From the NCBI RefSeq assembly GCF_900698995.1, contig NZ_LR217735.1, forward strand, positions 930,001 through 994,000: DNA of 64,000 nucleotides, written 5' to 3'. Source of the DNA: Erwinia_E haradaeae_C (lineage in GTDB: Bacteria; Pseudomonadota; Gammaproteobacteria; Enterobacterales; Enterobacteriaceae). Below, in pieces: positions 38,925 through 49,149 of this stretch. A program made the translations under genes and the position numbers. The notes under the pieces are model-generated. The model was not told the DNA's origin, searched no databases, and saw only the letters and a list, made by a program, of their open reading frames with translations. Within the stretch, counting starts at the first letter, position 1; each line of letters starts with the position of its first letter.

Positions 38925-39671
38925 GTGTTAAAAAAAATATGCTACCTAGCCCGTCAAGCCGGTGATGCTATTATGCAAGTATATGATGGAGAATATCCCC
39001 TTAATATTAGACAAAAGAAAAACCATTCTCCAGTAACGACTGCAGATATTAAGGCACACTACATCATCACTTCAGGGCTTCAAGAACTAACCCCTACAAT
39101 ACCAATTTTATCAGAAGAAGAGATGATATGCTGGGAGATTAGAAAAAACTGGGAAAAATATTGGTTAGTTGATCCATTGGACGGTACGAAAGAATTTATT
39201 AAACGTAATGGTGAATTTACAGTTAATATTGCTCTAATACATAAAGGCAAGCCAATCCTCGGCGTGGTGTATGCGCCAGTGTTTTCGATGCTTTATTCTG
39301 CTATAGACGGTAAAGCTTGGAAAGAAAATAGGAAGAACCGAATACAAATTAAAGTAAAACCTCTAAAGCCCCCAGTAGTAGTAATTAGTCGTTCACACTC
39401 AAAAGATTCTGAAATGTCTCATTACCTTGATATTATAGGTTACCATCATATATTAAAAATTGGCTCTTCATTAAAATTTTGTATGGTTGCCGAGGGAAAA
39501 GCTCAATTTTATTTACGATTAGAGCCTACAAATATTTGGGATACAGGCGCAGGACATGCAATAGCAGAAGCTGCCGGCGCTACGGTCAATGATTGGCAAG
39601 GCAAATCTATTAACTATCTACCAAAAACCTCATACCTCAACCCAGGATTTCTTGTGTCTTCTTTTAAGTAA
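38925..39671 (+). CDS. cysQ: 3'(2'),5'-bisphosphate nucleotidase CysQ
   Basis: CysQ hydrolyses PAP, the by-product of PAPS reduction by CysH, to AMP, which relieves inhibition of the sulfate pathway. It has 248 residues (E. coli 246) and belongs to the inositol-monophosphatase superfamily. Metal-binding blocks: SEEE (about 65-68), DPLDGTKEFIKRNGEFTVNIAL, and the C-terminal WDTGAGHAIAEAAGA. The start codon is GTG at 38925 after AGGGAG. It lies far from the cys operons in the window but completes the route functionally. Confidence 0.96.
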   Translation: MLKKICYLARQAGDAIMQVYDGEYPLNIRQKKNHSPVTTADIKAHYIITSGLQELTPTIPILSEEEMICWEIRKNWEKYWLVDPLDGTKEFIKRNGEFTVNIALIHKGKPILGVVYAPVFSMLYSAIDGKAWKENRKNRIQIKVKPLKPPVVVISRSHSKDSEMSHYLDIIGYHHILKIGSSLKFCMVAEGKAQFYLRLEPTNIWDTGAGHAIAEAAGATVNDWQGKSINYLPKTSYLNPGFLVSSFK

Positions 39672-40030
39672 AGTTTAGATTCTCTATTTATTGGAATTAA
39701 CTATAAGAATGTCTTTAGAAAGCAAATAAAGTACATTAATTACTTTAAATCAATATAATTAATATTATTAGAATACCATTCTATCTGCTAAAAACAAACG
39801 ATCAGCAAATTACTGTAGAACTTTACTTATTTTAAGCGATAATGATGTTTTATATAAAATTTTAATACTTTTAATCTAGATATTATTATTGACTTATGTT
39901 TTTTTACATAAATTACCTCTAACTTCTAAAATCTGTATATCCATGTATTAAGCATGTTTCTAAATTTTTATTTTTATTATAAAAAATCTTATTTAATCAT
40001 CTATTATATCAAACTTCCTAAAATAGAACT
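39672..40030. other. Spacer between convergent cysQ and purB
   Basis: AT-rich 359 bp between two gene ends. I see no strong terminator and no gene. Confidence 0.5.
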
Positions 40031-41398
40031 TTATAAATTATCAACTAATTGTACAGCATAACCAAGATAGTTTGATGGTGTAATTTTCCGAAGGCGCTCT
40101 TTGGCTTCCTCTGGTAACGCTAAATTATCAATAAATATCTTGATGTCTTCAGAAGATACTGATTTTCCACGACTAAATTCTTTTAATATTTCATAAGAGT
40201 TTGCAATACCATATCTTCGCATCATCATCTGAATTGGCTCTGCTAAGATTTCCCAATGATTATTAAGTTCCTCAAGCAAGGAAGCGCGATTCACTTCTAA
40301 CTGCAAAATTCCATTACAGGTAGCTTGATAAGCAGTCATTGAATGACCTAAACACACGCCTAAATTACGAAGAACAGTTGAATCGGTTAAATCACGTTGC
40401 CAACGAGAAATTGGTAATTTATTTGCAAGGTGCTGCATGATAATATTGGCTAATCCAAGATTACCTTCAGAATTTTCAAAGTTTATTGGATTAATCTTAT
40501 GCGGCATGGTAGAAGAACCAATTTCTCCAGAAATTGTTTTTTGTTTAAAATGATTTAATGCTATATAACCCCACAAATCACGGTTAAAATCAATTAAAAT
40601 TGTATTAAATCGCATTATGCAATGCAACATCTCTGAAATAAAATCGTGCGGCTCAATCTGCGTTGTATATGGGTTCCATGTAATACCTAATGACATGACA
40701 AACTTCTGGCTTAATTGATGCCAGTCAACTTCTGGATAAGCAATTTTATGTGCATTATAATTACCGACAGCACCATTTATTTTACCTAAAATCTTCAGAT
40801 TATTAAACTGCTCTAATTGTCGTTGTAATCTATACGCTATATTGCCCATTTCCTTACCTAATGTCGTAGGTGTCGCCGGCTGTCCATGAGTACGGGAAAG
40901 AAGTGGAACATCTCGATACTGCTTGGCAAGGCCTCTAACTGCAGTAATCATATGCTGCCAATATGGAATAATAATTTTTTGACGTGAGTGCTCTAACATA
41001 AGGGCGTACGATAAATTATTGATATCCTCGGAAGTACAAGCAAAATGAATAAATTTGGATGCAGCATGCAGAGTCGGCACAGTACACATCTTTTCTTTTA
41101 AAAAATACTCTAGTGACTTAACATCATGATGCGTGGTTTTTTCAATAGTCTTAATACGTAGAGCATCCTCTTCAGTAAAAGTTATAAAAAGCGCATCAAG
41201 AAATTGATTATCAATCTTAGAGAATTTAGGGATTTCTGGAATATCTGGACAGGTAGATAACTTTTGTAACCAACGTATTTCAACTTGAAGACGAAATTTA
41301 AACAAACCATATTCGCTAAAAACAGACCGTAGTAGTATAAGGTTTTCGCCATATCGGCCATCTATCGGTGATATAGCAGTTAACGGGGATAATTCCAT
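40031..41398 (-). CDS. purB: Adenylosuccinate lyase
   Basis: Splits SAICAR and adenylosuccinate with release of fumarate in purine synthesis. It has 455 residues (E. coli 456). N-terminal MELSPLTAISPIDGRYGE, the catalytic-histidine blocks TTHHDVKSLEY and SRTHGQPATPTTLGKE, and the superfamily signature SSTMPHKINPINFENSEGN are intact. It is the last gene of the mnmA-hflD-purB group, 38 bp after hflD, as in E. coli (where phoPQ follow; they are absent). Weak AGAG before ATG. Confidence 0.97.
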   Translation of the reverse strand: MELSPLTAISPIDGRYGENLILLRSVFSEYGLFKFRLQVEIRWLQKLSTCPDIPEIPKFSKIDNQFLDALFITFTEEDALRIKTIEKTTHHDVKSLEYFLKEKMCTVPTLHAASKFIHFACTSEDINNLSYALMLEHSRQKIIIPYWQHMITAVRGLAKQYRDVPLLSRTHGQPATPTTLGKEMGNIAYRLQRQLEQFNNLKILGKINGAVGNYNAHKIAYPEVDWHQLSQKFVMSLGITWNPYTTQIEPHDFISEMLHCIMRFNTILIDFNRDLWGYIALNHFKQKTISGEIGSSTMPHKINPINFENSEGNLGLANIIMQHLANKLPISRWQRDLTDSTVLRNLGVCLGHSMTAYQATCNGILQLEVNRASLLEELNNHWEILAEPIQMMMRRYGIANSYEILKEFSRGKSVSSEDIKIFIDNLALPEEAKERLRKITPSNYLGYAVQLVDNL

Positions 41399-41436
41399 TA
41401 TAACTTCTCTAAGATTAAGGTGATGGTATGTTATAC

Positions 41437-42075
41437 TTAATTACTCGAAAGATCTTTTAATATTAGCTGCGCCTCATTCATTAAGCGATTACGAAACAAC
41501 ATAAATTGCCAACGAGATCCACCAACCTGTTTCCATAATACTGCGGAACGAATACCAGACAATAGCATTGCGCGAACTTTATTTTGTATATTAATATTTT
41601 TTAGTATTTCCGCAGAACCGCGAACTTGAATCCGCAAACCAAGTGGACTAATAATATCTACATAAATCTCTGCAATTAAACTTAAAAACTTCTCAGATTC
41701 CATGGCATAGTGCTCTAATTGTCTGTTTAAATCTCCAATACGATGAGTCAAATTTCCTAGAGCCAACTGATTTTTATTGAGCTTACGCTCTAATCCCATT
41801 AAACTCATAGTATAATGGGTAACCTCAATGACTAAACCTTGAGAACTTCTGCTGTTTAAAAGACCAAGAAGCGTTTCTAAACCGCATTTTATATTAGATT
41901 TTTTATTTCCAAATACAGCTAGTATGGAAGGCGGATGAAGGTTTAACAAACTACTTAAAGATATTTTAAAAATATCTACAGGACACTTTCCATAATGAGA
42001 TAATTGTTGTACTAAATATGCTGATTGACAAATACCTGCTAATGCCAAAATAATATCATGATAATTCTTTGCCAC
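41437..42075 (-). CDS. hflD: HflD homologue (YcfC)
   Basis: A conserved protein, peripheral to the membrane in E. coli, known for an effect on lambda lysogeny through CII; its cellular role is unclear. It has 212 residues (E. coli 213). The start codon is GTG at 42075 after AAGGAG. Matching segments: AKNYHDIILALAGICQSA, LAVFGNKK, GLETLLGLLNS, RQLEHYAMES, YVDIISPLGLRIQV, and GIRSAVLWKQVGGSRWQ. It lies 21 bp after mnmA and 38 bp before purB in a conserved operon. Keeping it in a reduced genome hints at a core role, perhaps with its neighbour MnmA. Confidence 0.94.
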   Translation of the reverse strand: MAKNYHDIILALAGICQSAYLVQQLSHYGKCPVDIFKISLSSLLNLHPPSILAVFGNKKSNIKCGLETLLGLLNSRSSQGLVIEVTHYTMSLMGLERKLNKNQLALGNLTHRIGDLNRQLEHYAMESEKFLSLIAEIYVDIISPLGLRIQVRGSAEILKNINIQNKVRAMLLSGIRSAVLWKQVGGSRWQFMLFRNRLMNEAQLILKDLSSN

Positions 42076-42096
42076 AGAGACTCCTTGTGTATGCAG

Positions 42097-43209
42097 TTAG
42101 ATATGATGTATCGGTATACGCTGATCAATAATACCACCACCAAGACATTTGTCATTAAGATAAAAAACTCCGGACTGCCCTGGTGTCACTGCTGCTACTG
42201 GATAGTTAAATATTACTTTAACAGAATTACTACCCAATGGAATCAACGTACAAGGTATATCTTTCTGACGATAACGGGTTTTTACGGTGCAACAGATAGG
42301 ATCTACTGGAATATTACAATCTATCCAGTGCAGCTGATTAGTTATAAAGCCTCTTGAAAGTAACCGAGAATTATCTGAGCCTTGTGCAACAATAAGCATA
42401 TTATTAGAAACATCTTTATCAACGACATACCAAGGAAGTTCATTACTATTTTTGCGACCACCAATACCTAAGCCTTTTCGTTGACCTATAGTATAATAAC
42501 ATACACCTTGATGCCAACCTACTGTGTCGCCATATACAGATAGAATCACCCCAGGCTTTTCAGGTAAAAAATTAGATAAAAATTGTATAAAATTTCGCTT
42601 TCCAATAAAACAAATACCAGCAGAATCTTTTTTATTTGCCGTGATAAGTCTTAACTGCGCAGCAATGCCCCGCACAACAGATTTAGATAAAACCCCAAGA
42701 GGAAATAAACTCTGTGAAATCTGTTTAGAATCTAGAGTATAAAGAAAATAACTTTGATCTTTATTGAGATCTAAGCCACGCAGTAAACAAATTTTTTCAT
42801 AATCTCCCTGGCGACGCACATAATGACCAGTGGCGATATAATCTGCACCTAACTCTTCTACAGAAAACTCTAAAAAAACTTTAAACTTAATTTCTTTATT
42901 GCAGAGAATATCTGGATTTGGAGTACGACCTCTTTTATATTCTTCTAAACAATATGAAAAAACATTATTCCAGTATTCTGCAGAAAAATTAATAGTATGA
43001 AGAATAATTCCAAGTTGATCACATACAATTTCTGTATCAGATAAGTCTTTTGCCACACTACAGTAACCTATAGAACCCTCTGTCTCTTCCCAGTTACGCA
43101 TAAATAAACCTTCCACATGGTAGCCTTGTTTTTTAAGTAAAAAAGCCGCCACAGAAGAATCTACTCCACCAGACATTCCAATAATGACTTTTTTTTTACT
43201 ATTCGGCAT
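42097..43209 (-). CDS. mnmA: tRNA-specific 2-thiouridylase
   Basis: MnmA adds sulfur to U34 of tRNA for Lys, Glu and Gln, with sulfur from IscS through the Tus relay. It has 370 residues (E. coli 368). The PP-loop GMSGGVDSSVAA starts at residue 11. The two catalytic cysteines are C103 in ILCNKEIKF and C200 in AGICFIG. RGLDLNKDQSYFLY and GQRKGLGIGG are family blocks. The ATG follows AGGTAA. First gene of mnmA-hflD-purB. It is one more consumer of the sulfur that the cys genes in this window bring in. Confidence 0.96.
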   Translation of the reverse strand: MPNSKKKVIIGMSGGVDSSVAAFLLKKQGYHVEGLFMRNWEETEGSIGYCSVAKDLSDTEIVCDQLGIILHTINFSAEYWNNVFSYCLEEYKRGRTPNPDILCNKEIKFKVFLEFSVEELGADYIATGHYVRRQGDYEKICLLRGLDLNKDQSYFLYTLDSKQISQSLFPLGVLSKSVVRGIAAQLRLITANKKDSAGICFIGKRNFIQFLSNFLPEKPGVILSVYGDTVGWHQGVCYYTIGQRKGLGIGGRKNSNELPWYVVDKDVSNNMLIVAQGSDNSRLLSRGFITNQLHWIDCNIPVDPICCTVKTRYRQKDIPCTLIPLGSNSVKVIFNYPVAAVTPGQSGVFYLNDKCLGGGIIDQRIPIHHI

Positions 43210-45110
43210 GGATATTACCTAATGACAGTATGTTATTCAAAAATTACACAAATACTGAGTGCATAAGAGTTACTCTAATACCTATTGTTATCCGTTTTTA
43301 TGAAAAGGACACCCTAATAAAGTAGTATTGATTCAGATCAAGCCTTATGATAAAAACATATCATAGTGTGTAATTGTATCCTCTCACTCTGATGAATATC
43401 TGAAAAATATTTGTGATTGACTATATATATTCCAATATAACAATCACTGATGGTATTCAGTATTTTCCACTTTATCAAAATGTCAAATTTTTACTACTAA
43501 AAGCAGAGTATATAAATTTTCTAAAAGAACACATTTTAACAATTTGCCCATACAAACAATATTATTTTACTCTACAGTAAAAAACTTACACTGATGAATC
43601 TAATAATTATCAGATATATAAATTTTCAAACCTCAATCCGATTATACTCTAAACTCAGGTTATCATGACATCACCAAAACCTGTTCTGTTGACTTAACAG
43701 GTCTTTAACTAAGTTACTGGTGTATTATAATTCGATATTAGTGATTATTATATCATAAAATTTTTTAGCAGAAGCACTATAGATACACACATATAATTTT
43801 TGAATTTTAGAAAAAATATATAAAATTGCTCATGATCTATACATACTCCAACACCAAATGATGTATACCACATAATAAAAATAAATCTAAATAATCACTC
43901 ATGAAATCTGACATTGATCTTATTTAAGCTCACTCTAGTTAATAAATTATAGTGATACTAAAACTTACCAATATTTATCAAATAATCACGAGCCATATTT
44001 ATCTTACTATTATCTTATTGCTCATTTATAATGAACAAAAATCTTAATATATAATATTCTTTCACATTGTCACCAACCGAAATTTCATGTATCACCTATA
44101 GAAAAACTATCAAATAATATTATATAATATATTCATAACCTCAGAACAATAATTGATTTATAGGTTTTACAATTAAACAAATTGATAATGTCTTCAGTAT
44201 AGTTATCAGTCTAAATTATTAACCTGGGATATAGTTATTTTTTATGATAAAATTAATAACATTTATGAATAGATTTTAGAACTTAAAATAAAAATTTTAT
44301 TAATATCAGTTATGGTTTTTTTATTGTAGAGTAGCTGGCATGTTATCCCAAGACTAGTTCAAATTACTCAAAATATACAATTAATAAAAATATTTGGCTA
44401 AATTATGATATACTTATAATATTCATGCATTTTTATAATGCATCCTATATTTATGCTTAGTAATTTTATTGCAAAAAAAAATTTTGAAGATTGCATCTAT
44501 ATTATATACATCTCATGATAATATCTCTTATCAGTCTATTTGTATATATTATCTAGAATATAGATCAAGTTTTTTTATTTTTTATGACTAAATTTCTTAA
44601 AATCATAAGCTGATAATTCACAACTAAATCTTATAATATCTATTTATAAAATATTGGTATATTTATTTTTTAATATAATTAAAAAACGTATCATTTGCTT
44701 ATGTTTATAATTGTAGTCAATATTGCTCATATAGAACATGTCTGTAAATATTTTATGTTCTCTCGAAGAGCTCACTGTTTATTTTTAGAGTCTTCTAAAT
44801 ATATTTTCTATAAAATATTATATATAAAATGATCTTATAATCATTAATAAGCAAAAATTAAAAAATTATTTTTACATAATAATCATGAAATATTAACCTT
44901 ATATAGTCTAATTTTGAGTAAATAAATAAAAATATCGCATTTTTTACTATATATGCCACATAATCTCTATTCTATAATACTTTGTCGCTAAGATAATTTA
45001 GTATATAACTCGATCAGCAAAGTTATCATTATCTGTAAATAGATATAATTCAAAAATACTTATGAATAATTGATACTAACAATAAGCTCTTATCTTAATA
45101 AAAACTAACT
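43210..45110. other. 1.9 kb spacer ribE-mnmA
   Basis: Very AT-rich, no gene recognised. It contains a short inverted repeat ACCTGTT/AACAGGT (about 43678-43701) and AGAACAT/ATGTTCT (44733-44739 and 44755-44761). No conserved RNA is recognisable. Confidence 0.45.
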
Positions 45111-45719
45111 CTAACTTTTCGCTAATACTCTTTCTACTGTATCTACAATAACTTGAGTGTTAAGATCAAACTCAATATTTACCTTATGGCTGATATTTTT
45201 TTGACCCAATGTGGTACGCGATAAAGTCTCTGGAATAAGATGCACACAAAATTCTTTTTGTGTAACCTCCCCGACAGTTAAACTAATACCATCAATAGTG
45301 ATAAATCCTTTATGAAAAATATATTTTTTTTTCTCAAACACATCTATATTCAACCAAATTGTGTAATTGTTTTTTTTATTACAGATTCGAGTAATGATTG
45401 CAGTTGCCATTATGTGACCAGATACAAAATGACCCCCAATTTCATCGCTAAATCTAGCTGCACGTTCTATATTAACCTTATCCCCTATATTAAGTATATC
45501 TAAATTCGTCTTTAAGAGTGTCTCTGTCACTAAATCAAAGCTAACATAATCATCTATTATTTTCGTAACCGTAAGACAACAACCATTATTTGCAACTGAA
45601 TAACCTGTCTTAAGTCCTTCTAAGAAAGAGCTTGGCATTTTAAAAATATAAGTTCGTACATCTTTTGTTTTTTCAATATAATATAACTCCGCTATACCTT
45701 GCACGATACCGGTAAACAT
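45111..45719 (-). CDS. ribE: Riboflavin synthase, alpha chain
   Basis: Dismutates two 6,7-dimethyl-8-ribityllumazine molecules to riboflavin. The start is the ATG at 45719 (MFTGIVQG, the universal start of the family), with GAGG seven bases upstream; an in-frame TTG four codons earlier overlaps that site and is not the start. It has 202 residues (E. coli 213). Two lumazine-binding repeats: residues about 1-97 (NGCCLTV, VSFDLVTETL, NIERAARFSDEIGGHFVSGH) and about 98-195 (GISLTVGEV, VHLIPETLSRTTLG). The gene is called ribC in older E. coli lists. The C-terminal tail is shorter than in E. coli. Confidence 0.96.
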   Translation of the reverse strand: MFTGIVQGIAELYYIEKTKDVRTYIFKMPSSFLEGLKTGYSVANNGCCLTVTKIIDDYVSFDLVTETLLKTNLDILNIGDKVNIERAARFSDEIGGHFVSGHIMATAIITRICNKKNNYTIWLNIDVFEKKKYIFHKGFITIDGISLTVGEVTQKEFCVHLIPETLSRTTLGQKNISHKVNIEFDLNTQVIVDTVERVLAKS

Positions 45720-46248
45720 AAAAAACCTCAAAATAACTAATTTTATTACTACGCTTATTTTTACTTGAAAAATTTTACTTTAATACAGAAAAATATTCTG
45801 CATAATTAAGAAAAATATCCTCAGAAATTGTGAGTACACTGAATATTTCTACGGTATCTCTAAACTAGTATTTACACTGATACTGCACTGAAATTATAGT
45901 ACATTGAGTATTTCACAAATCATTTATCTTAGGATAATACCATGCTAAAATAGATATGCAATCTTCTTCAAAATCTTGTAACTTGTAAATCTTTTACTAA
46001 AAAGCACATACATTCCAGTACATAACTTTATACATATACATTTTTCTAAGTCTTCTGATCTGAATCATAAAATATGAAATACTTGCCTTATATATCGCAT
46101 TTTCAAAGTTATACAAACTAATGTGTTAAAATATGTTATTTAATGATCTATGACCTTGCAGAACTATTGTGGTATTTTAAAATCATCAACGGATAGAAAA
46201 AATACTATTTTAAATATAAATGGCTCGCTTGCGAAAAAACATACCAAA

Positions 46249-46290
46249 ATCATATATTATCTACTTAAGATCATATATTATTTATTTAAG
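46249..46290. repeat. 21-bp tandem repeat
   Basis: Two adjacent 21-bp copies, 46249-46269 and 46270-46290, begin ATCATATATTAT and end ACTTAAG or ATTTAAG. They differ at two positions. Confidence 0.8.
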
Positions 46291-46351
46291 ATTAATAACT
46301 AATATTCTACTAATTATCATAAATATCATTTATGAAATTTATGCTAATTAA

Positions 46352-46402
46352 TAAAAAATTTTAGAGACAATTACTTGCTCCTGACAAGTAATTGTCTCTA
46401 AA
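46352..46402 (-). terminator. 18-bp hairpin with T-run on the minus strand
   Basis: Left arm TTTAGAGACAATTACTTG (46360-46377), 7-nt loop, right arm the exact reverse complement (46385-46402). On the minus strand the stem is followed by AATTTTTTATT, a good intrinsic terminator tail. It is the longest perfect stem I found in the window. Confidence 0.7.
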
Positions 46403-46530
46403 TACTAACACATTAAAAGACAATACTTGGTAATTAGTCAGACTAAGTGATAACGCACATTAAGGCTTTTATCCTAAATCAAACTTTTCTAATCTTTAGA
46501 TTATTCTAAAATAATGTTTTGGCTTAACAA
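46352..46530 (-). ncRNA. Candidate small RNA ending at a strong terminator
   Basis: On the minus strand a sigma-70-like promoter (46536-46564) is followed by about 175 bp without an open frame of note, then an 18-bp perfect hairpin (46360-46402) and a T-run. This order promoter, short segment, terminator is what a small RNA gene looks like. The body holds small palindromes such as ATTAT/ATAAT around 46500-46515. I do not recognise it as 6S, tmRNA, 4.5S or RNase P RNA. It could also be the stub of a lost operon. Confidence 0.35.
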
Positions 46531-46535
46531 ATCTC

Positions 46536-46564
46536 TTAATAGAACCGATAAAATCATATGTCAA
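46536..46564 (-). promoter_or_regulatory. Sigma-70-like promoter on the minus strand
   Basis: Read on the minus strand: perfect -35 TTGACA (46564 to 46559), 17-base spacer, -10 TATTAA (46541 to 46536, four of six matches but lacking the final T). No protein gene follows. See the candidate small RNA. Confidence 0.4.
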
Positions 46565-47281
46565 ACAACTGCTCATTTTAAATAACAATTTTAAAAAATA
46601 TTCTTTTTAATATCTAGTCACATAAGAATACTTTATCAGTTTTTCAACTTAATAAGCGATATTGTGACTTGATGCATCCAATTAAACAATAGTGCAACGA
46701 CTATATATATCTGGTAAATAGTAAATCTAACTATTTGTATTCTTCTTAAATTTTTTTATTTAATATTTACAACTTGAATCATTTTATGCAAGCTTCTGTT
46801 TTAATTTTTGTAAATAGCTTAATTAATAATTTTTAGACTGACTACTGCAGAAAAAATATTTTATCTCTATGACACTACTAATGAGCTCTTGGTCAGACAT
46901 AAGAATAAACGCTGATTAGTCTAAGAATGCTAAAAATTTTTTTATTTAAAATTTCATATTTAATGAATCTATGATAAATTTTATAATTTTAATGCAATGA
47001 TAGATATTTACCAATTAAAATCAAGATCAAACATTTTCTCTTAAATATCTAAGTATTTGTCGAAAAATACGAGTACATGATATAATGACTATATACGCGT
47101 TATAAATTTCTAATAATAGAAATACACTTTCTCATGATTATCGTAAATTAATTACATATTATATATTTATATAAATTAATTTTCTAAAAAAATAATAAAG
47201 CATTTTACACTTTACTGTAGCACAGATCACATAAAGCACAGATGATCTAATTTTGAAAACTATGCTAGAATTTGTTAACTG

Positions 47282-47421
47282 GACAATGTTTTGAATCACC
47301 GTATCTCTCGAGCAATATCTAGTGCTGATGATAGCATCAATTTTTACTCTATTTTTGCTTACTTAAATAAACTTACTAACATTTCACTTGCCATTGTTCA
47401 AAACATTACTGCTAAATTGTC
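47282..47421. other. GC-elevated island with long-range pairing arms
   Basis: GACAAT (47282-47287) can pair with ATTGTC (47416-47421), and GTTTTGAA (47288-47295) with TTCAAAAC (47397-47404), so the ends of a 140-base segment pair in nested order. Inside, TGATG/CATCA form a small hairpin before a T-run. The same stretch is an open frame of 48 codons on the plus strand (47279-47425) without ATG or homologue that I know. It is either a structured RNA or a gene remnant. Confidence 0.3.
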
Positions 47422-47549
47422 TATATAGTAGGACCGATTTCCTGTGGATACAGAATAAAATTAGTAAAAATAGCGAAAATCAACTAATTATGGTATAAGT
47501 TTATATTTAAAAGATAATTGCAAAAATTCTCATATATAATGAAAGAATA

Positions 47550-47586
47550 AATTAAATTATTTCGTATTATTCGAAATAATTTAATT
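47550..47586. repeat. 15-bp perfect hairpin
   Basis: AATTAAATTATTTCG (47550-47564), loop TATTATT, CGAAATAATTTAATT (47572-47586). No T-run on either side and no gene close by. Confidence 0.65.
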
Positions 47587-48101
47587 GAAATATCTTAGTT
47601 TATAATAACTATCCAATTATATAATACTAATAAGAAATATTAGATATTTAAATAAATTTCATTTGTATATATGAAATATCTGTATTAAAATTATAAAAAG
47701 ATATGATTTAGCATATGAACACTCATGCAATACTCAAGAATATATTCATTATGAAGTTTATCAAAACGTATAAAGACAAACTAACAACATTAAAGATAAT
47801 AAATAATAAATATTAAAATCATAGCAATAGATAAAAAATAAATATCTAATAATTTTCATCTTAAGGGGTTCATTACAAAATTATAGACTACAGTTATGGT
47901 TCTATCTCTATTTTTTATCTTATAATAAAAAAGATAACTCGACAGTATTAGACGAATACTAACAACACTTATTACATGTTCTTAAAATTCTATAGTTATG
48001 CATGGAATAGAGATTTATATTTAAATGAAAACTAAAAAAATCTATTTATTTATCATATCAACACTGCGTTACAATACAGAAAAAGTAAAATATTCAAGAT
48101 A

Positions 48102-48165
48102 ATTTAATTATAACACCCTATATATTATACATTTAATTATAACACTATAACACCCTGTATATTAT
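48102..48165. repeat. Imperfect tandem duplication
   Basis: Two neighbouring copies share ATTTAATTATAACAC at the start and a TATATTATA-like end; the second copy has an extra internal TATAACAC. Slippage product. Confidence 0.7.
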
Positions 48166-48424
48166 AGAAGAACGTTAGATTTGACTTCGTATTAAAAATG
48201 CAAAATTCCAGATAAAATATATTATAGATCATATGACAATAATATTTATTATATGATTTAATATGATTCAAGATAAGTACATAAATAAATAGGTTATATG
48301 TCAAAAACATGGATAAAGAATAATATTTTCATATTCATCTACCTCTAATCTAACGCAAGTAACGTTCGAGTAAATACGCAGGATATTATATATTAAAAAT
48401 ATATATGCATTTTAAAGAAGCATC

Positions 48425-49048
48425 ATGACTCCAGGAATACTATTCATTGTTTCCGCCCCTAGTGGAACAGGTAAATCTAGCCTGATTAAGGCTCTGTGTA
48501 AAACACAGGCATTATGTAACACACAAATATCCATTTCACATACTACACGTAAAAAAAGACCTGGAGAGAACCATGGTGAACATTATTATTTTATTAATCA
48601 TAACCAGTTCCATAATATGATTCATCAGAGAAAATTTCTAGAATACGCTAAGGTATTTGGAAATTATTATGGTACTTCACGTAAAACCATCATGAATAAA
48701 TTACAGAAAGGTATTAATATATTTCTTGATATAGACTGGCAAGGTGCTAGAAAAATTCAACAAATCATACCAACCTCGCGCAGTATATTTATTTTACCTC
48801 CATCAAAAGATGAGTTAAAACGTCGTTTGTGTAAACGTGACCAAGACAGTACAACTGTTATTATGCAACGTATGACTCAAGTTATCGCAGAAATGAAACA
48901 TTATACAGAATACCACTACCTAATAATTAATGAAAATTTTGATCATGCACTTATAGACTTGCAAACCATTGTACGTTCCGAACGCTTAAGCGTTCATCAC
49001 CAAGCAATATATCATTCTTCGTTAATTCGTAGATTATTGGAGAGCTAA
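48425..49048 (+). CDS. gmk: Guanylate kinase
   Basis: Phosphorylates GMP to GDP. Its 207 residues equal E. coli Gmk. P-loop SAPSGTGKSSL (10-20), GMP-binding SHTTRKKRPGE, FGNYYGTSR, and FLDIDWQGARKI are intact, and ILPPSKDELKRRL is conserved. It is followed 101 bp downstream by rpoZ, as in E. coli. The ribosome binding site is weak (AAGAAG). Essential nucleotide enzyme, identification secure. Confidence 0.97.
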   Translation: MTPGILFIVSAPSGTGKSSLIKALCKTQALCNTQISISHTTRKKRPGENHGEHYYFINHNQFHNMIHQRKFLEYAKVFGNYYGTSRKTIMNKLQKGINIFLDIDWQGARKIQQIIPTSRSIFILPPSKDELKRRLCKRDQDSTTVIMQRMTQVIAEMKHYTEYHYLIINENFDHALIDLQTIVRSERLSVHHQAIYHSSLIRRLLES

Positions 49049-49149
49049 TACAATACACCTAAAAATAAGCCTACTAACTATATGAATTTGATAACAAAAT
49101 CTAATCATGTATAGCTCTTTTATATTACTATCAGTGGAGTTAAATATTT

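Larger units (their letters stand above)
45720..48424. other. 2.7 kb spacer ribE-gmk, longest in the window
   Basis: No recognised gene, but several structured elements: a 21-bp tandem repeat (46249-46290), a possible small RNA gene with promoter and terminator (46352-46564, minus), a GC-elevated island with paired arms and a 48-codon frame (47279-47425), a 15-bp hairpin (47550-47586), and an imperfect tandem duplication of about 30 bp (48102-48165). Confidence 0.55.
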
